Shown here: positions 60,894-64,000 of the stretch, piece after piece
How the letters are laid out: each line of letters begins with the position of its first letter
Numbering within the stretch: the first letter of the stretch is position 1
Assembly (NCBI GenBank): GCA_014871385.1
Contig: CM026426.1
Location: forward strand, 53,805,477-53,869,476
Direction of reading: 5' to 3'
Length of the DNA stretch: 64,000 nt
Origin: Ceratodon purpureus
Taxonomy: Eukaryota; Streptophyta; Bryopsida; Pseudoditrichales; Ditrichaceae
Translations under genes and position numbers: made by a program
The notes under the pieces: generated by a model
The model's database searches: none
What the model was told of the DNA's origin: nothing
What the model saw: the letters and a program-made list of their open reading frames with translations, nothing else

Positions 60894-61346
60894 ATGGCGG
60901 ATGGGCCTAACCCCTGGGATCATATAGGTAGTAGTGCAACGCAGGCTTGGACTCCTTCAACTGTTATCACGTTTGAAGACGTCGAGAACGTTGGTGCTGT
61001 GTCGAAGAGGTGGAACCGTGAGATTGACAGCAGTCCTGAATACGCATGCCTTCGGCTAGCGAGGTGGGATTACTTTTCGTACGAGGGTCGCCATTGGAGT
61101 CCGAAGGACGACTACGAAGTTAATCGGTTCAACATCAACTGGAGTGTTTTTAGGAGTTCTTGGAAACTTGCAACTCCAATTTACAAGGAGAGGTTAGAGA
61201 CAGCGTCCCTTGGAGAACTTAGTTGCGTTGAGTTAGATCAGTTGAGGACATTGCTATGGGCCAATGGAAATGAGGCCTTGGATGTGCCGGAAAAAGAGAA
61301 AATTTCTCCGAGAGATGGTATCTGGATCTCTTCCAAGAATAGGTAA
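60894..61346 (+). CDS. Possible F-box-like protein, 150 aa
   Basis: ATG at 60894 lies 26 bp after a possible CAG acceptor, so an upstream exon is possible. The segment TFEDVENVGAVSKRWNREID followed by SSPEYACLRLARWDYFSY has the spacing of an F-box-like motif (VSKRW, then a Pro, then a leucine-rich stretch), suggesting a substrate adaptor of an SCF-type ubiquitin ligase, but the first F-box half is weak. Later residues (WKLATPIYKERLETASLGEL) are helical. The TAA at 61344 overlaps a potential GTAACA donor, so the gene may continue. It converges on the - strand methyltransferase-like gene. Confidence 0.4.
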   Translation: MADGPNPWDHIGSSATQAWTPSTVITFEDVENVGAVSKRWNREIDSSPEYACLRLARWDYFSYEGRHWSPKDDYEVNRFNINWSVFRSSWKLATPIYKERLETASLGELSCVELDQLRTLLWANGNEALDVPEKEKISPRDGIWISSKNR

Positions 61347-61691
61347 CATGGCTATGAAAATGTGAGATTTTGTTCATTGAGAAAGGAAAAAATTAGAGAA
61401 CTCTATATATTTTGAGCATTTTAGTTGTTCATGTTTGTATTGTCTAGTGTTCTGAACAGAATATGCAGACTAAAATAACTTCATCACTGAAGTGGTTTTC
61501 CCTTCAAGCATATGAGAATTGAGAGCTAAAAAGACTTGCAATTGTAGACCTTTACATACACGAATATAAACTGGAAATGAGAATCATGAATACTTTAAGT
61601 GGTTTGCAATAGAGTAGACGATGGAGTATGTAATCAACTTCAATGAAATCAAATCAAATCAAATGAAAACAATGATAGACCGAGGCCTCTT

Positions 61692-64000
61692 TCAAACTGA
61701 GAACATGCTACAATCACTACTTCCACTCTCAGATCCCGATGACTCAGAATCTCCTTCTACAGCCTCTTCATTGACAAATAGAAGGGCCCTGGGATCAAAA
61801 CTAGTGGGCCGACTAGGAACATATCTAAGTGCACTAGATTCAAGCGCTTGTGCTAAGCCCTCTGCATAGTCCGGAAGTACATAAGGCTGAATTGGGCTGG
61901 AATGAAGACGCCACGATGGAATAAACACGGGTGTTGGCCTACATGGCGGTGTTGCCGCAACTACTGCAAGAGAAAATCGATAGTGGTATGAATGAGTGGG
62001 TGAAGAGGGAATCGATAAAGAAGCAAAGAGAACTAGCTATGAAGTTAGAAAATGTAAAGTAGAACTTACAGTACTTATCTTGTCGTGGTCTCTTTGGAGG
62101 TGCTTCTTCAACTGCTGCCGGTCTAGGATGTTTAGGAGGGCCCATGGCGGATGACGTAGCCATATACGGTTTGAGAAGGGCGTTGAATATGCCTTCGTCC
62201 TCCTCACAAGCTATAATATGACGACCAATACTCTGGCAAGCCTTGATGGAGGCCCCTAAAACATATAGCACAAGTATAAAAAACTAAGACTCTGTGGAAA
62301 AAATCATAGGAACGGAAATGCAGAAACAGTTTATATAAGATTACCTGTTGCAGCCTTCCACTCAAAGACTATGTCTCCGGGCTTGGACATCTCTTCAATT
62401 ATGGTCTGCATCATCTCATGGGCTTTCTTTCTTGGCCCTCTCCATGGTACGTCCCCATTCATGTGCTGCGATTCCAAATCGGTGAAGTTGAGAATGGCAT
62501 CACTCTCGGTAATGTGGAGGTCGCTGTATACGACATCGGATTTCTTCGTTTGAAAAGAAAACTTCAATGGGGGATGGCCACCACGGATGAAGACGCGCAC
62601 CCAGAAGCGAAGGGAGTGCGAGACACCAAAACATGTGAGTGTAAATATTAAGAAAGTTTAGCACAATGCAAAGACGAGGAATGACTATGATGTACATACC
62701 AAGGATCCGGGGATCGTAGGGTGAGCCAAGCCTAGTGCATTGAAGCCCCATTAGTCTCGGTACTGCACAAAGGAATTGTCCTTAGCGTGTACAGAAATAT
62801 GCGCAGCCAGGTCTTGGTCGTTGTTGTGGATTATGCAAAGAGCACCATCGTACTGCAAGTAATGTCTAGCGAATTCGAAGATGTTCCACACATAATCCTT
62901 GTCACAAGTGTTCCAAGGTGGAATGACGTCGGGGGGATCGGACACCGAAGGGACGGGAAGATTCTCAAGGATGTCGGCAATGATCAAGTCGAATCCCAAG
63001 TGATTCTGCTGTTTGCAACGATCAGAAACTCGGTTTTGGCGGCCTGCTCCAAACTAGAGGAACCATGGAAACAGAGTTAGACACTATAAGATTTACAGTA
63101 AGGTACGAATTAAAGGGAAAGCAGTAAGCAACGGATCATACCTTTCTAACGATGTCTAGAGCCTTATTCCATTCGTGATCGCCACCCATGTCTGAGAGCT
63201 CCATCTGTCGAAGCATAACTGAATCCACAGAGGAGTTGATGACATAAACCTGTGTAGATAGCGGAGTTCCAGCGGATGAAGTAGTCTGCGGAAACTGCTT
63301 CGCCTTCCTTTGCTCAAGGAGACCTCTGGTGACCTCGGAAGCACTGATCGAGGAAGGAGCCGGCGAAGAAGTTGGAGAAGGCTTCGTGATGACAATACCT
63401 GGAGAGGGCTCTGGTGCCTTCTCAACTGGCGCGGAAGACTCCGCCCAAGTCTGATGTGATGCCTCAGACTGAGAAAGCAGAGATTTCAGCCGCCTTCCTC
63501 TCCCTCTCTTGGGTGGAGGAACAGAAGACTGATCCTGCTCTCCTTCACGACCTTCTGCATCATCCACGGAGTCCTCCACCACAACCTCACCTCCATCATC
63601 TAGAGTCTTGATGTCCGCCTCTGAGTCAATCGTGAAACCACGAGAGCAATCAAGATACCAGCATTCCTCAACCAAGTGAGGAGCTTTGTACCTTTTCAAC
63701 TGTTGGAGAGAATAGATACACTGGTCCGAGGTTCTCGACGTCCAAGCACTAAATTACTTAAGGAGCTGCTGAACCTTGATTGCCCCCTTCAGAAGAAACT
63801 CTCGCTTGAAGTACCTAAGGAAACCAATATGTAGAAGGTTAGTATCAAGAAGATAAAGAGACCTCATTCTGGAATTTGAATCTGATAAAGGTATGTATCG
63901 TACCGGTAAGTAACCTGCTTGACAACCTGAGCGCTTCCAGGAAATTTAGCAAAAATGAACTTCTTGTCGAAGGGTTTATCAGCCGATTTTCCAATGAACG
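61692..64000 (-). CDS. Degenerate N6/N4 DNA-methyltransferase-like protein, 5' end outside window
   Basis: Leftward multi-exon gene. Pieces: FDKKFIFAKFPGSAQVVKQV (about 63.95 kb), YFKREFLLKGAIKVQQLLK (about 63.8 kb), a long exon ending at 63142 (KRYKAPHLVEECWYLDCSRG, then an acidic and Pro/Ser-rich linker with KRGRGRRLK), 63053 to about 62.70 kb (LGFDLIIADILENLPVPS, then FARHYLQYDGALCIIHNND), about 62.64 kb to 62345 (RVFIRGGHPPLKFSF, MSKPGDIVFEWKAATG), 62255-62070 (GASIKACQSIGRHIIACEED) and 61963-61692 (TGA). The order motif IV, then PGD.V...G.....A...GR.I..E, matches PF01555-type methylases. The catalytic DPPY is ADIL and the FxGxGT AdoMet loop is WKAATG, so enzyme activity is doubtful. One in-frame TAA (62751) sits inside exon 63053 before coding-like WGFNALGLAHPTIPGSL and a GTATGT donor, and the next acceptor lacks a clear AG, so this copy may be broken. 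Confidence 0.6.

Overview
The window looks like a piece of a large, repeat-rich plant nuclear genome. The evidence is plant-type GT-AG introns, plant superfamilies of DNA transposons (CACTA, Mutator-like, MITEs), a fragment of a plant-type cytosolic GAPDH exon and the absence of bacterial gene organisation. A reverse transcriptase of the GIPMG/YIDD type and a DUF7869-type gene suggest a non-seed plant or streptophyte alga rather than a flowering plant. That placement is an inference. No clearly intact ordinary host gene is visible; nearly everything recognisable is a mobile element, an element relic or a hypothetical gene.

Layout. 1-4 kb: the 3' two thirds of a CACTA (En/Spm) transposase gene, four exons, open in every visible exon. 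6.5-12.6 kb: two tandem paralogous genes of unknown function, every intron in phase 1, the first open throughout and the second broken; they may be accessory genes of the CACTA element. 15.32-28.27 kb: a 12.95-kb Mutator-like element with about 330-bp terminal inverted repeats and a perfect 9-bp target duplication (CCCTTTGTT). It carries a MULE transposase (DDE plus SWIM finger) on + and, converging on it, two - strand genes: a zinc-finger-like protein and a Ulp1/C48-type cysteine protease. This resembles MuDR (convergent mudrA and mudrB) and the ULP-carrying plant MULEs called Kaonashi. The element sits in a small degenerate minisatellite. 28.5-44.7 kb: AT-rich sequence with a decayed DUF7869-type gene interrupted by a 401-bp inverted-repeat element, a 45-bp-period array of 21-bp palindromes, a stray GAPDH exon, and a 67-bp CACTA-type MITE with 3-bp target duplication. 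44.7-50.8 kb: a young fossil retroelement with 1,231-bp direct repeats, a gag-like RGG-rich region and a reverse transcriptase of a non-Ty1/Ty3 type. 52.9-53.6 kb: 5' part of a second CACTA transposase gene (-). 55.3-57.1 kb: fragments of an unknown gene carrying a 303-bp Mutator-type MITE. 57.3-57.7 kb: second copy of the 401-bp family. 58.1-60.2 kb: truncated relic of a second MULE transposase homologous to the first. 60.9-64 kb: a possible F-box-like ORF and, on -, a degenerate N6/N4 DNA-methyltransferase-like gene that runs off the window.

How the genes work together. In the 12.95-kb MULE the transposase would bind and cut the terminal repeats. The convergent genes could supply a DNA-binding helper and a SUMO/ubiquitin-like protease. 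The hexamer TGTCAC/GTGACA is strikingly frequent across the whole element, terminal repeats and coding sequence alike. Premature stops in the DNA elements are mostly TAG or TGA, as expected from C-to-T decay of methylated CAG and CGA, so the element copies here are probably silenced and ageing.
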